Source: Pseudomonas sp. A-1 (GTDB lineage: Bacteria > Pseudomonadota > Gammaproteobacteria > Pseudomonadales > Pseudomonadaceae). Taken from it: a stretch of DNA of 57,183 nt. The stretch is taken from positions 1 to 57,183 of the forward strand of contig NZ_SSTC01000024.1 of the NCBI RefSeq assembly GCF_004801855.1, read 5' to 3'. Shown here piece by piece: positions 15,382-24,441 of the stretch. A program made the translations under genes and the position numbers. The notes beneath the pieces were generated by a model, which searched no databases, was not told the DNA's origin, and saw only the letters and a program-made list of their open reading frames with translations. Numbering within the stretch: position 1 is the stretch's first letter; each line of letters opens with the position of its first letter.

Positions 15382-16272
15382 ATGGTCGCGGACCGGGCGC
15401 CTCGCGGGGGCGCCGACAAACGGTGGCTGGCGCTGCTGGTCGCCCTGCTGTTCGCCTCGCTGGCGGCGGCGCAGGATGCCGCCAGCCTGCAGGCGCGCCA
15501 TGCCGCCCTGCGCGAGCAGCTGGACAGCAACCCGTACCGGCGCCCGCTGCACATCGCCTCGCAGGTCGGCGACGGCACCCTGCAGGGCGACGTCCACGCC
15601 CGCTTCGGGCAGCCCTTCGCCGTGCTCGGCGCGGCGCTGCAGGACGTCGGCCACTGGTGCGACATCCTCATCCTGCATCCCAACGTCAAGGGCTGCCGGG
15701 TGCGGCCCGGCGATCGGCTCGAACTCAACCTCGGACGCAAGTTCGAGCAGCCGCTGGACGACACCCAGCCGTTCGCCTTCCGCTTCCGCGTGCTGAGCGC
15801 GCGTCCCGACTACCTGGCGCTGGCGCTGGACGCCGACAGCGGACCGCTGGGCACCAGCGGCCACCGCATGCGCGTGGAGCTGGCGCCCCTCGACGCGCAG
15901 CGCAGCTTCCTGCACCTGTCCTATGCCCACGCCTACGGCCTGCGCGCGCGTCTGGCCATGCAGGGCTACCTGATGACCCTCGGCCGCGACAAGCTGGGCT
16001 TCAGCGTCGTCGGCCGCGACGAGCGCGGCCAGCCGATCCACGTCGACGGCCTGCGCGGCGCGGTCGAGCGCAACGTGATGCGCTACTACCTGGCCATCGA
16101 GGCCTACCTCGACGCCCTGGCGGCGCCGCCGGCCGTGCAGGCCGAACGGCGCCTGCAGCTGTGGCACGCCGGGGTCAGCCGCTACCCGCGCCAGCTGCAG
16201 GAGCCCGCACTGGACGACTACCTGCAGATGAAGCGCCGCGAGATCCAGCGCCAGCAGGTGCCGGCGCGCTGA
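15382..16272 (+). CDS. Conserved secreted protein of unknown function
   Basis: 296 residues from ATG 15382, with GGGGGAGG upstream. A hydrophobic signal peptide (WLALLVALLFASLAAAQ) ends near residue 31. The mature part has a WCDILILHPNVKGC segment with two cysteines that could form a disulfide, a CRVRPGDRLELNLGRKFEQP beta region and a LHLSYAHAYGLRARLAMQGYL region. I recognise no enzyme motif. It ends 4 nt before the convergent bioD stop. The position beside biotin genes and an acyl-CoA dehydrogenase matches a hypothetical gene at the corresponding place in P. aeruginosa. Confidence 0.8.
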   Translation: MVADRAPRGGADKRWLALLVALLFASLAAAQDAASLQARHAALREQLDSNPYRRPLHIASQVGDGTLQGDVHARFGQPFAVLGAALQDVGHWCDILILHPNVKGCRVRPGDRLELNLGRKFEQPLDDTQPFAFRFRVLSARPDYLALALDADSGPLGTSGHRMRVELAPLDAQRSFLHLSYAHAYGLRARLAMQGYLMTLGRDKLGFSVVGRDERGQPIHVDGLRGAVERNVMRYYLAIEAYLDALAAPPAVQAERRLQLWHAGVSRYPRQLQEPALDDYLQMKRREIQRQQVPAR

Positions 16273-16276
16273 GGAC

Positions 16277-16960
16277 TCAGAGCCGCAGCGGCGCCAGGTC
16301 GAGATGCGCGGCGACCGCCGCCGGCGATGCCTCGGCCAGACGCGGCACGCGGCCCAGGCAGGGTGCCGGCAGGCGCTCGGCCAGGGTGGCGAGGTTCTCG
16401 TCGAGCCGCGAGGTGGCCGGATCGACCAGGTTGGCCACCCAGCCGGCCAGGTTCAGGCCGTCGCGGGCGATCGCCTCGGCCGTCAGCACGGCGTGGTTGA
16501 TGCAGCCCAGGCGCACGCCGACCACCAGAATCACCGGCAGCCGCAGGGCCACGGCCAGATCGGACAGGCTCTCGCGACCGGCCAGCGGCACCCGCCAGCC
16601 GCCGGCGCCCTCGACCAGGGCGAAGTCGGCGCTGCGCGCCAGCACCTGGCGCACCGGCGGCAGCAGCGCGTCGACAGTCAGCTCGACACCCACCTCGCGC
16701 GCCGCCAGGTGCGGGGCGATGGCCGGCTCGAAGGCGAACGGATTGACCTCGGCGTAGTCCAGCGCCAGCGAGCACTCGCCGAGCAGCGCCAGCGCGTCGC
16801 CGTTGCGCAGCCCCTGCGGGGTGCGCTCGCAGCCGGAGGCCACCGGCTTGGCCGCCGCGGTGGACAGCCCGCGCGAGCGGGCAGCGTGCAGCAGGCCGGC
16901 GGCGATGGTGGTCTTGCCGATCTCGGTGTCGGTGCCGGCGATGAAGAAGGCAGCGGTCAT
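16277..16960 (-). CDS. bioD: Dethiobiotin synthetase
   Basis: 227 residues from the ATG at 16960. It closes the ureido ring of 7,8-diaminopelargonate with CO2 and ATP to give dethiobiotin in the cytoplasm. The family P-loop FIAGTDTEIGKTT is at residues 5-17; AAAKPVASGC and LVEGAGGWRVPL are the other conserved blocks. Last gene of the biotin cluster, separated from bioC by a REP-like element. An upstream extension of 36 codons runs into that repeat and was not used. Confidence 0.95.
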   Translation of the reverse strand: MTAAFFIAGTDTEIGKTTIAAGLLHAARSRGLSTAAAKPVASGCERTPQGLRNGDALALLGECSLALDYAEVNPFAFEPAIAPHLAAREVGVELTVDALLPPVRQVLARSADFALVEGAGGWRVPLAGRESLSDLAVALRLPVILVVGVRLGCINHAVLTAEAIARDGLNLAGWVANLVDPATSRLDENLATLAERLPAPCLGRVPRLAEASPAAVAAHLDLAPLRL

Positions 16961-16985
16961 GGGGCGATTGTCCTCGGTAGTGATC

Positions 16986-17085
16986 GTGCCCACGCTCCTG
17001 CGTGGGCACGCAGCCAGGGACGCTCCCGCGTCCCGGACGCAGGAGCGTCCGTAGAGTCTGGCTCCCACGCAGGAGCGTGGGAGCC
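16986..17085. repeat. Composite REP-like element, four hairpins (copy 1)
   Basis: Four consecutive hairpins: GTGCCCACG/CGTGGGCAC (16986-17009), GGGACGC/GCGTCCC (17017-17034), GGACGC/GCGTCC (17035-17050) and GGCTCCCACGC/GCGTGGGAGCC (17060-17085). The CCCACGC-N4-GCGTGGG core is a common Pseudomonas intergenic repeat. A second copy with the same four-stem order lies at 46525-46628. Confidence 0.85.
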
Positions 17086-17098
17086 ATCATGCATCAGC

Positions 17099-17887
17099 TC
17101 AGGGCTTGCGCAGCACCCCGTACAACACCTGCCAACTGGCCGGCAGGCCGTGGTCGTCGCGGAAGCGCTCGTAAGCCTCGACCAGTGCGCGCACCCGCGC
17201 GCGGCCGGTGAGGCCGCCGGGGCGGCCGGGGTTGAGGTTGTGGGCGCCGAGGGCCTTGAGCTCGTGGGTCAGCTGGCGCAGGTCGGCGTAGTGCAGCACC
17301 CGCCGCTCCGTCGCCAACTCGACCACTTCAAGACCGCTGGCGGCGCACAGCGCCCGGTAGTCCTCGAAGCGGCGGAAGCGGTTGACGTGGACGAAGCCGT
17401 CCACCGCCTGCCAGCTGCCCTGCAGTTCCTGCAGGGTGCCGACGCACAGGCTGCTGAAGGCGAATACCCCGCCCGGCGCCAGCACGCGGCGCGCCTCAGC
17501 CAGCACGGCGGCGAAGTCCGCGCACCACTGCAGGGCCAGGCTGGAGAAGATCATCTGCTGGCTGGCGGAGGCCAGCGGCAGGCGCTCGGCGTCGCCGCAG
17601 ACGAAGCGGCTGGCGCCGCCCAGCGGGCGGGCGTGGCGCAGCATGCCCTCGGCGATGTCAACCGCGGTGCCGCTGGCCTGCGGAAAACGCGCGGCCAGCG
17701 CGCGACTGAAATGGCCGGTGCCGCTGCCCAGGTCGACCCAACGCGCGGGCTGGCAATCGGCCGGCAGGCGCGCCAGCAGCTCGGCGCCGACCGCACGCTG
17801 CAGCTCGGCGACGCTGTCGTAGCTGGCCGCGGCGCGCGAGAAGGAGGCGGCGACCTGGCGCTTGTCGGGCAGGGCGGCGTCAGTCAT
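17099..17887 (-). CDS. bioC: Malonyl-ACP O-methyltransferase
   Basis: 262 residues, overlapping bioH by 8 nt. It methylates malonyl-ACP with S-adenosylmethionine so that fatty-acid synthesis can build the pimeloyl chain of biotin. The SAM-binding motif [11 protein letters not shown] lies at about residues 50-60, with acidic motif [12 protein letters not shown]. The N-terminal [16 protein letters not shown] is characteristic of BioC. It is placed between bioH and bioD as in other pseudomonads. Confidence 0.94.
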   Translation of the reverse strand: MTDAALPDKRQVAASFSRAAASYDSVAELQRAVGAELLARLPADCQPARWVDLGSGTGHFSRALAARFPQASGTAVDIAEGMLRHARPLGGASRFVCGDAERLPLASASQQMIFSSLALQWCADFAAVLAEARRVLAPGGVFAFSSLCVGTLQELQGSWQAVDGFVHVNRFRRFEDYRALCAASGLEVVELATERRVLHYADLRQLTHELKALGAHNLNPGRPGGLTGRARVRALVEAYERFRDDHGLPASWQVLYGVLRKP

Positions 17888-18602
17888 CGCCGGCCTCGCG
17901 GACGAACTCGGCGAGCAGCGCGGCCAGCGCCTGCGGCTGCTCGAGGACGCAGGCGTGGCCACTGCCCTCCAGCAGGTCGACCTCGCCGGCCGGCAGCAGC
18001 GCCAGCAGGGCCGCGGCCGCCTCGGCCGGCACCAGGGCGTCGGCCTCGGCCAGCAGGTGCAGTTGCGGGCCGGCGAAACTCGCCAGCGCCGCGCGGTTGT
18101 CCAGCGCGGCCAGCACGTCGAGGCCGGCGAGCAGTTGCGCCAGCTCCTGCGCCGGCAGGCCCTGCTGCAGCTGGCGACCCAGCGCGCGGGCCTCCGCGCC
18201 GCCCTGGGCGCAGAGCATGGCGAAGCGCCTGAGGGTGGCGGCGGCATCGGTCGCGCAGCCGGCGCGGAAGGCGGCGAAGGTATCCGCGGCCATGGCGCCC
18301 GGCCAGTCGGCGCGGGCGACGAAGCAGGCGTTGCTGGCCAGGGTCAGCAGGCCCTTGCAGCGCGCGCCGCGCCGTGCGGCCAGCGCGCCGGCGAGCATGC
18401 CGCCCAGCGACCAGCCGCCCAGCCAGCAATCGGCGCTCAGGCGCGCGTCCAGCTCGGCCAGCCAAATCTCGGGATCGGCGGACTCAAGCGCCGGCAGCTC
18501 GGCCAGCTCGGTCGGCAGGCCCTGTTCGTTGAGGGCGGCCACCAGCGGTTGCAGCGCGGCCGGGCCGAGGCCCCAGCCGGGCAGCAGGATCAGTCGGGTC
18601 AT
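17880..18602 (-). CDS. bioH: Pimeloyl-ACP methyl ester carboxylesterase
   Basis: 240 residues, alpha/beta hydrolase. The nucleophile serine is in GGWSLGGML (about residue 70); a histidine near the C-terminus ([11 protein letters not shown]) and aspartate in EADALVP complete the triad. It cleaves pimeloyl-ACP methyl ester, ending chain elongation. I chose the ATG at 18602 because GGAGGA sits 9 nt upstream; another ATG three codons earlier directly abuts that site. It starts 5 nt after the bioF stop. Confidence 0.93.
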   Translation of the reverse strand: MTRLILLPGWGLGPAALQPLVAALNEQGLPTELAELPALESADPEIWLAELDARLSADCWLGGWSLGGMLAGALAARRGARCKGLLTLASNACFVARADWPGAMAADTFAAFRAGCATDAAATLRRFAMLCAQGGAEARALGRQLQQGLPAQELAQLLAGLDVLAALDNRAALASFAGPQLHLLAEADALVPAEAAAALLALLPAGEVDLLEGSGHACVLEQPQALAALLAEFVREAGDD

Positions 18603-18607
18603 GGCGT

Positions 18608-19780
18608 TCATTCCTCCAGCGGCGGCAGCAGCGCCTGACATTCGCCCAGCGCTTCGAGCAGGCGCTCGAGCTGCGCGAAGCTGTGCGCGGCGGACAGGGT
18701 CACCCGCAGCCGCGCGGTGCCGGCCGGCACGGTGGGCGGGCGGATGGCGCCGACCATCAGGCCGCGCTCGCGCAGCAGGCGGGAGAATTCCACGGCACGG
18801 GCGCTGTCGCCGATCAGCAGCGGCTGGATCGGCGTCGGGCTGTCCATCAGGGTCAGGCCCAGCTCGGCGGCGCCGGCGCGGAAGCGGGCGATCAGCGCAT
18901 TCAGGTGTTCGCGGCGCCAGCCCTCGGTGCGCAGCAGTTCGAGGCTTTTCAGCGTGGCGCAGGCCACCGCCGGCGGCTGGCTGGTGGTGTAGATGTACGG
19001 GCGGGCGAACTGGATCAGCGTCTCGATCAGCTCCGCGCTGCCGGCGACGAAGGCGCCGGCGGTGCCGAAGGCCTTGCCGAGGGTGCCGACCAGCACCGGC
19101 ACGTCTTCCAGGCCCAGGCCGAAGTGCTCGACGATGCCGCCGCCGCTGGCGCCCAGCGGGCCGAAGCCGTGGGCGTCGTCGACCATCAGCCAGGCGCCCT
19201 TCTGCTTCGCCGCGGCGCACAGCGCCGGCAGGTCGGCCAGATCGCCGTCCATGCTGAACACGCCGTCGGTCACCACCAGGCTGTTGCCGCTCGCCTTGGC
19301 GAGGCGGCTGGCCAGGCTGGCGGCATCGTTGTGCAGGTAGCGCGAGAAGCGCGCGCCGGAGAGCAGGCCGGCGTCGAGCAGCGAGGCGTGGTTGAGGCGA
19401 TCCTCCAGCACGCTGTCGCCCTGGCCGACCAGCGCGGTGACCGCGGCCAGGTTGGCCATGTAGCCGGTGGAGAACAGCAGCGCGCGCGGCCGGCCGGTGA
19501 ACTCGGCCAGCGCCTCTTCGAGTTCATGGTGCGGCTGGCTGTGGCCGATCACCAGGTGCGAGGCGCCGCCGCCGACGCCCCACTTTTCCGCACCCTGCTG
19601 CAGCACGCGGATCACCTCGGGGTGATTGGCCAGGCCGAGGTAGTCGTTGGAGCAGAAGGCCAGCAGCTTCTGGCCGTCGACCACCACCTCCGGGCCCTGC
19701 GGGCTTTCGAGCAGCGGGCGCTGGCGGAACAGGTTGTCGGCGCGGCGGGCGGCGAGACGGGCGGCGAGGTCGAAGGGCAC
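18608..19780 (-). CDS. bioF: 8-Amino-7-oxononanoate synthase
   Basis: 390 residues. PLP enzyme condensing pimeloyl-ACP with alanine. Conserved [40 protein letters not shown] and the PLP lysine in [13 protein letters not shown] prefer the GTG at 19780 ([16 protein letters not shown]), which has GGAG 7 nt upstream and matches where family members begin. The ATG nine codons earlier lies at the edge of an inverted repeat and has no ribosome site. Biotin operon, after bioB. Confidence 0.92.
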   Translation of the reverse strand: MPFDLAARLAARRADNLFRQRPLLESPQGPEVVVDGQKLLAFCSNDYLGLANHPEVIRVLQQGAEKWGVGGGASHLVIGHSQPHHELEEALAEFTGRPRALLFSTGYMANLAAVTALVGQGDSVLEDRLNHASLLDAGLLSGARFSRYLHNDAASLASRLAKASGNSLVVTDGVFSMDGDLADLPALCAAAKQKGAWLMVDDAHGFGPLGASGGGIVEHFGLGLEDVPVLVGTLGKAFGTAGAFVAGSAELIETLIQFARPYIYTTSQPPAVACATLKSLELLRTEGWRREHLNALIARFRAGAAELGLTLMDSPTPIQPLLIGDSARAVEFSRLLRERGLMVGAIRPPTVPAGTARLRVTLSAAHSFAQLERLLEALGECQALLPPLEE

Positions 19781-19809
19781 GGCGTGGCTCCAGGCGACAA
19801 ACGGCATGC

Positions 19810-19860
19810 AGGGGCGAATTCATTCGCCCAGGGCGCGCCCAGGCGAATGAATTCGCCCCT
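19810..19860. repeat. 19-bp perfect inverted repeat between bioB and bioF
   Basis: Arms 19810-19828 and 19842-19860 are exact reverse complements containing GGGGCGAATTCATTCGCC, with a 13-nt spacer. This resembles a widespread bacterial intergenic repeat. A strong hairpin could modulate bioF expression or stabilise bioB mRNA. Confidence 0.8.
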
Positions 19861-19866
19861 ACAGAA

Positions 19867-20922
19867 TCAGACGGAAGCGGCGGCGTCGGTGAACAGCTGC
19901 GAATTGCGCTGCTCGACCAGCGCCTGCTCGATGGCGGCCTGGTGCACCTCGTCGGCGTGCTCCTCGCGGGCCTCGGGCTTGATGCCCAGGCGCTGGAACA
20001 GGCGCATGTCGCGCTCGGCCTCGGGGTTGCCGGTGGTCAGCAGCTTCTCGCCGTAGAAGATCGAGTTGGCGCCGGCGAGGAAGGCCAGGGCCTGCATCTG
20101 CTCGTTCATCTGCTCGCGACCGGCGGACAGGCGCACGTGCGACTGCGGCATAAGGATGCGCGCCACCGCCAGGGTGCGGATGAAGTCGAACGGATCGACG
20201 TCCTCGGCCTCGGCCAGCGGGGTGCCCTTGACCTTGACCAGCATGTTGATCGGCACCGACTCCGGGTGCTCCGGCAGGTTGGCCAACTGGATCAGCAGGC
20301 CCAGGCGGTCGTCCAGCGACTCGCCCATGCCGAGGATGCCGCCGGAGCAGATCTTCATGCCTGCCTCGCGCACGTAGCCGAGGGTCTGCAGGCGCTCGGC
20401 GTAGGTCCGGGTGGTGATGATGTTGCCGTAGAACTCCGGCGAGGTGTCGAGGTTGTGGTTGTAGTAGTCGAGGCCGGCGTCGGCCAGGGCCATGGTCTGC
20501 TCCTGGTCGAGGGTGCCGAGGGTCATGCAGGTCTCAAGGCCCATGGCCTTGACGCCCTTGACCATCTCCAGCACGTAGGGCATGTCCTTGGCGCTCGGGT
20601 GCTTCCAGGCGGCGCCCATGCAGAAACGGGTCGAGCCGATGGCCTTGGCCTCGGCGGCGGCCTGCAGCACCTTCTGCACCTCCATCAGCTTTTCCTTGTC
20701 CAGGCCGGTGTTGTAGTGGCCGGACTGCGGGCAGTACTTGCAGTCTTCCGGGCAGGCGCCGGTCTTGATCGACAGCAGGGTCGACACCTGCACCTCGTTG
20801 GCGTTGAAGTGCTGGCGGTGCACGCCCTGGGCCTGGAAGATCAGGTCGTTGAACGGCTGGGTGAACAGGGCGCGGACCTCGTCGAGGGTCCAGTCGTGGC
20901 GCAGGGAAGCGTTGGCACTCAT
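19867..20922 (-). CDS. bioB: Biotin synthase
   Basis: 351 residues from the ATG at 20922. Radical-SAM enzyme inserting sulfur into dethiobiotin. CPEDCKYC (about residues 57-64) binds the 4Fe-4S cluster; further conserved blocks are [21 protein letters not shown] and SAGREQMN. First gene of bioB-F-H-C-D and divergent from comF. The C-terminus is slightly long ([19 protein letters not shown]) as in other pseudomonads. Confidence 0.96.
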   Translation of the reverse strand: MSANASLRHDWTLDEVRALFTQPFNDLIFQAQGVHRQHFNANEVQVSTLLSIKTGACPEDCKYCPQSGHYNTGLDKEKLMEVQKVLQAAAEAKAIGSTRFCMGAAWKHPSAKDMPYVLEMVKGVKAMGLETCMTLGTLDQEQTMALADAGLDYYNHNLDTSPEFYGNIITTRTYAERLQTLGYVREAGMKICSGGILGMGESLDDRLGLLIQLANLPEHPESVPINMLVKVKGTPLAEAEDVDPFDFIRTLAVARILMPQSHVRLSAGREQMNEQMQALAFLAGANSIFYGEKLLTTGNPEAERDMRLFQRLGIKPEAREEHADEVHQAAIEQALVEQRNSQLFTDAAASV

Positions 20923-21033
20923 CGGGCGGTGTTCCTTGTTATGGGGACAGCACACCCCTGCTAGAGTGGCGGGGCGGCACGGATGCCGCATCTTCTCCGG
21001 GCAGCGGAGAGGCTGTCAACCGCAGGGAAAGGC

Positions 21034-21777
21034 ATGGTTTACATCTGGACGAAATTCATACAGCGCTTGCAGAGCCACGCTGCCGCCCTGCGCCGCCCCG
21101 GCGCCTGCCTGCTCTGCGATGGCCCCGCCGACACCGCCCACGCCCTGTGCAGCGCCTGCCAGGACGAGCTGCCCTGGCTGGGGCCGCAGTGCAGCGTCTG
21201 CGCCCTGCCGCTGCCGGCGGCGGGCCTGACCTGCGCCGCCTGCCTGCGGCGTCCACCGAGCTTCGCGCGGGTCGAGGCGCCGTGGCGCTACGCCTTCCCG
21301 GTCGACGCGCTGGTCACCCGCTTCAAGCACCAGAGCGCCTGGCCCTTCGGTCGCCTGCTCGGCGCGCTGCTCGCCGAGCACCTGCGCCACGCCCATCTGG
21401 AAGGCCTGCCGCGCCCCGAACTGCTGCTGCCGGTGCCGCTGGCCCGCGCGCGCCTGCGCCGGCGCGGCTTCAACCAGGCGGCGCTGCTGGCGCGCTGGCT
21501 GGGCGAGGCCCTGCGCATCGAGGTGCGCGAGGATCTCGTGCTGCGCCCGCAGGACACCGCGGCCCAGCAGGGTCTGGACGCCGCGGCGCGCCGGCGCAAC
21601 CTGCGCGGCGCCTTCGCCCTGGTCGATGCGCAGGCCCTCGCCGGCCGCCATGTCGCCCTGGTCGACGACGTGCTGACCACCGGCGCCACCGCCGAGGCGC
21701 TGGCGCGCCTGCTGCGCCGGGCCGGCGCGGCGCGGGTCGACGTCTACTGCCTGGCGCGCACCCCGGCGCCGGACTGA
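21034..21777 (+). CDS. comF: ComF-family phosphoribosyltransferase-like protein
   Basis: 247 residues from ATG 21034. The N-terminal zinc-binding cysteines (CLLCDGP, CSAC, CSVCALPLPAAGLTCAACLRRPP) precede a PRTase-type fold with the PRPP-loop-like LVDDVLTTGATAEALARLL near residue 210. ComF proteins support DNA uptake in competent bacteria; in pseudomonads the role is less defined. It is divergent from bioB; a -10-like TAGAGT is at 20962-20967. Confidence 0.88.
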   Translation: MVYIWTKFIQRLQSHAAALRRPGACLLCDGPADTAHALCSACQDELPWLGPQCSVCALPLPAAGLTCAACLRRPPSFARVEAPWRYAFPVDALVTRFKHQSAWPFGRLLGALLAEHLRHAHLEGLPRPELLLPVPLARARLRRRGFNQAALLARWLGEALRIEVREDLVLRPQDTAAQQGLDAAARRRNLRGAFALVDAQALAGRHVALVDDVLTTGATAEALARLLRRAGAARVDVYCLARTPAPD

Positions 21778-21837
21778 CGGGCTACGCTGTGTGCAGAGGG
21801 AACGCATCAACCACATCAGGTCGGGGGAACAAAAGCC

Positions 21838-22017
21838 ATGAGCATCGCCCACTGCCGCGAGTGTCACCGGGAAGTCGAGCGCCACGCCCGCCGCTGCCCG
21901 CACTGCAACGCGGAGATCCCCGGCGAGGGCAAGCTGCTGCTGCTCGCCAAGTACTGCCTGTTCTTCGTGATCCTCGGCGCTCTCATGTACGCCCTGTTCA
22001 ACTTCATCGGCGGTTGA
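21838..22017 (+). CDS. 59-residue zinc-ribbon membrane protein
   Basis: Short frame from ATG 21838, preceded by GGGGAAC, to TGA 22015-22017. The N-terminus carries CREC and CPHC pairs, which would bind zinc. The C-terminal 25 residues are hydrophobic (LLLLAKYCLFFVILGALMYALFNFIGG), one membrane segment. Codon use and the ribosome site support a real gene between comF and srkA. Function unknown; possibly a small regulator or assembly factor. Confidence 0.78.
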   Translation: MSIAHCRECHREVERHARRCPHCNAEIPGEGKLLLLAKYCLFFVILGALMYALFNFIGG

Positions 22018-22064
22018 CGCGACCGGCAGGGGGTACACTGCGGGCTCACCGACTGGAGCCCGCC

Positions 22065-23039
22065 ATGAGCCACCCCTTCTCCGCCCTCACCCCCGACCTG
22101 GTGCTGGACGCCGTGGAAAGCCTCGGCTTTCTCAGCGACGCCCGCGTGCTGGCGCTGAACAGCTACGAGAACCGCGTCTACCAGGTCGGCATCGAGGGCG
22201 AGGTGCCGCTGATCGCCAAGTTCTACCGCCCCGGGCGCTGGAGCGATGCGGCGATCCGCGAGGAGCACGCCTTCAGTTTCGAGCTGGAAGCCCACGAGGT
22301 GCCGGTGGTGGCGCCGCTGCTGGTCGGCGGCGACAGCCTGTTCGAGCACGCCGGTTTCCGCTTCGCCCTGTTCCCGCGCCGCGGCGGCCATGCCCCGGAG
22401 CCGGGCGATCTTGACCAGTTGTACCGCTTCGGCCAGTTGCTCGGCCGCCTGCACGCCATCGGCGCCAGCCGGCCGTTCCAGCATCGCGAGGCGCTGACGG
22501 TGGCCAACTTCGGCCACGAGTCGCTGGCCACCCTGCTCGACGGCAACTTCATCCCGCGCAGCCTGCTGCCGGCCTACGAGTCGGTGGCGCGCGACCTGCT
22601 GGCGCGCCTGGATGCGCTGTTCGCCGCCACGCCCTACCAGGCGATCCGCCTGCACGGCGACTGCCACCCCGGCAACCTGCTGTACCGCGACGAGCGCTTC
22701 CACATCGTCGACCTCGACGACTGCCGCATGGGCCCGGCGGTGCAGGACCTGTGGATGCTGCTGGCCGGCGAGCGCCAGGAGCGCCTGCGCCAGATCAGCG
22801 AGCTGATCGACGGCTACCAGGAGTTCCACGACTTCGCCCCGCGCGAGCTGGCGCTGATCGAGGGCCTGCGCAGCCTGCGCCTGATCCACTACAGCGCCTG
22901 GCTGGCGCGGCGCTGGGACGACCCGGCGTTTCCCATGAGCTTTTCCTGGTTCGGCAGCGAGCGCTACTGGGGCGAGCAGGTGCTGACCCTGCGCGAGCAA
23001 CTGGCGGCGCTCGACGAGGAACCGCTGCGCCTGTACTGA
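22065..23039 (+). CDS. srkA: Stress response kinase A (YihE/RdoA)
   Basis: 324 residues, the usual length. A protein Ser/Thr kinase of the choline-kinase fold that in E. coli counters MazF-linked cell death and envelope stress. Visible motifs: NSYENRVYQVG at the N-terminus, catalytic LHGDCHPGNLLYRD and metal-binding HIVDLDDCRMGP. E. coli srkA is followed by dsbA; here rarD follows instead. A -10-like TACACT lies at 22034-22039. Confidence 0.92.
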   Translation: MSHPFSALTPDLVLDAVESLGFLSDARVLALNSYENRVYQVGIEGEVPLIAKFYRPGRWSDAAIREEHAFSFELEAHEVPVVAPLLVGGDSLFEHAGFRFALFPRRGGHAPEPGDLDQLYRFGQLLGRLHAIGASRPFQHREALTVANFGHESLATLLDGNFIPRSLLPAYESVARDLLARLDALFAATPYQAIRLHGDCHPGNLLYRDERFHIVDLDDCRMGPAVQDLWMLLAGERQERLRQISELIDGYQEFHDFAPRELALIEGLRSLRLIHYSAWLARRWDDPAFPMSFSWFGSERYWGEQVLTLREQLAALDEEPLRLY

Positions 23040-23121
23040 ACTGTCAGGAAAAGCTGACGGCGGCGTGCCGGGCGGCCCGTGCCGGCACCGCGCCGCCACA
23101 GACAGCCACCCGGCCAGGCCC

Positions 23122-23127
23122 TAGAAT
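23122..23127 (+). promoter_or_regulatory. Likely sigma-70 promoter (-10) of rarD
   Basis: TAGAAT, with CAGACA (23099-23104) 17 nt upstream matching four of six -35 positions. It lies 42 nt before the rarD ATG. Confidence 0.5.
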
Positions 23128-23168
23128 GGTGCACTCATTTACTTAGCTTCCTAATAATTGGAGCCGCC

Positions 23169-24065
23169 ATGAGCACCGCCACCCCGCGCCGGGGGCTTGT
23201 CCTGGGCCTCACCGCCTACCTCATCTGGGGCCTGTTCCCGCTGTACTTCAAGGCCATCGAGCAGATCCCCGCCCTCGAGATCATCGTCCACCGCGTGCTC
23301 TGGTCGGCGCTGTGCGGCAGCCTGCTGCTGCTGGCCTGGAAGCATCCGGGCTGGTGGCGCGAGCTGCGCGACAACCCGCGCCGCCTCGCCATCCTCGCCG
23401 CCAGCGGCGCGCTGATCGCCACCAACTGGCTGACCTACGTGTGGGCGGTGAACAACGGCCACATGGTCGAGGCCAGCCTCGGCTACTACATCAATCCGCT
23501 GCTCAACGTGCTGCTGGCCATGCTGCTGCTCGGCGAGCGCCTGCGCCCGCTGCAGTGGCTGGCGGTGCTGCTCGCCGCCGCCGGGGTGGCCCAGCAGGTC
23601 TGGCAGCTCGGCAGCCTGCCGTGGATCTCCCTGCTGCTGGCGCTGTCGTTCGCCTTCTACGGCCTGATCCGCAAGCAGGCGCCGGTGGCGGCGCTGCCCG
23701 GCCTGGTGGTGGAAACCTGGCTGATGCTGCCGGCGGCGCTCGGCTGGCTGCTGCTGCATCCGGCCGCGCAGAGCGCCCAGCCCGGCTTCTGGAGCGGCAG
23801 CGACGCCCTGTGGCTGGCCGCCGCCGGGCCGGTGACGCTGATCCCGCTGGTCTGCTTCAACGCCGCCGCACGGCACATGTCCTACGCCAGCCTCGGCTTC
23901 CTGCAGTACCTGGCGCCGACCCTGGTGCTGCTGCAGGCGGTGCTGCTGTTCGGCGAGCCGCTGCAGGGCCCGCAGCTGCTGGCCTTCGCCTGCATCTGGC
24001 TGGGCCTCGCCGTGTTCAGCCTCGACAGCCTGCGCGGGCTGCGCCGCGCCGCCAGTCCCGCCTGA
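23169..24065 (+). CDS. rarD: RarD, EamA-family transporter
   Basis: 298 residues with about ten membrane segments and two EamA repeats. The RarD signature is the early YLIWGLFPLYFKAIEQIPALEIIVHRVLWS followed by LIATNWLTYVWAVNNGHMVEASLGYYINPL. RarD proteins are inner-membrane drug/metabolite transporters; the substrate is unknown, with chloramphenicol sensitivity the original link in Pseudomonas. GGAG precedes the ATG at 7 nt. The gene ends at the edge of the DnaA-box array; a GATCG-TTTTT-CGATC hairpin overlaps the stop. Confidence 0.93.
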   Translation: MSTATPRRGLVLGLTAYLIWGLFPLYFKAIEQIPALEIIVHRVLWSALCGSLLLLAWKHPGWWRELRDNPRRLAILAASGALIATNWLTYVWAVNNGHMVEASLGYYINPLLNVLLAMLLLGERLRPLQWLAVLLAAAGVAQQVWQLGSLPWISLLLALSFAFYGLIRKQAPVAALPGLVVETWLMLPAALGWLLLHPAAQSAQPGFWSGSDALWLAAAGPVTLIPLVCFNAAARHMSYASLGFLQYLAPTLVLLQAVLLFGEPLQGPQLLAFACIWLGLAVFSLDSLRGLRRAASPA

Positions 24066-24084
24066 TCGTTTTTCGATCAACACC

Positions 24085-24163
24085 CTGCAGGCCGCGCCAG
24101 CCGCGGCCTGCAGCGGACTGCCCCGAGGTTGTCCACAGGGTGGTTCACCTCCACTGTGCACAA
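24085..24163 (+). repeat. DnaA array unit 1
   Basis: Hairpin arms 24085-24096 and 24102-24113 (12 bp, loop CCAGC), then box TTGTCCACA 24129-24137, 17-nt spacer, inverted box TGTGCACAA 24155-24163 (one mismatch from TGTGGACAA). Confidence 0.75.
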
Positions 24164-24206
24164 GCGCCAGCGACCGGGCTGTGCAGAAAATCGCCAGACC
24201 CCCTGC

Positions 24207-24281
24207 GCAGCCCGCGGCTGGCGCGGCCTGGCGATCCATCCCGAGCTTATCCACAGGCTGATCCCCCGCCGCTGTGGAAAA
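24207..24281 (+). repeat. DnaA array unit 2
   Basis: Degenerate short hairpin at about 24207-24219 (CAGCC/GGCTG), consensus box TTATCCACA 24247-24255, 17-nt spacer, inverted TGTGGAAAA 24273-24281. Confidence 0.72.
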
Positions 24282-24330
24282 CCCCGTGCCGACGTGCCCG
24301 CCGGGCGCTGATCAAGATTCGACCAATCGC

Positions 24331-24409
24331 CTGCAGGCCACGCCAGCCGTGGCCTGCAGCCAGCTGCGCGCAGCTTGTCCACACCCTGATCCACCTCCTG
24401 TGTGGACAA
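24331..24409 (+). repeat. DnaA array unit 3
   Basis: Hairpin arms 24331-24342 and 24348-24359. Relative to unit 1 one G-C pair has become A-T on both arms, so pairing is kept. Box TTGTCCACA 24375-24383, 17-nt spacer, perfect inverted box TGTGGACAA 24401-24409. Confidence 0.78.
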
Positions 24410-24441
24410 CAATGGCCTGTGCACAGGGCCGCGAAAGCGGC

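Noticed and set aside
24063-24080. Anr/FNR box near the rarD stop codon
   Set aside because: GATCG-TTTTT-CGATC is a hairpin, not TTGAT-N4-ATCAA, and it overlaps the stop of rarD.
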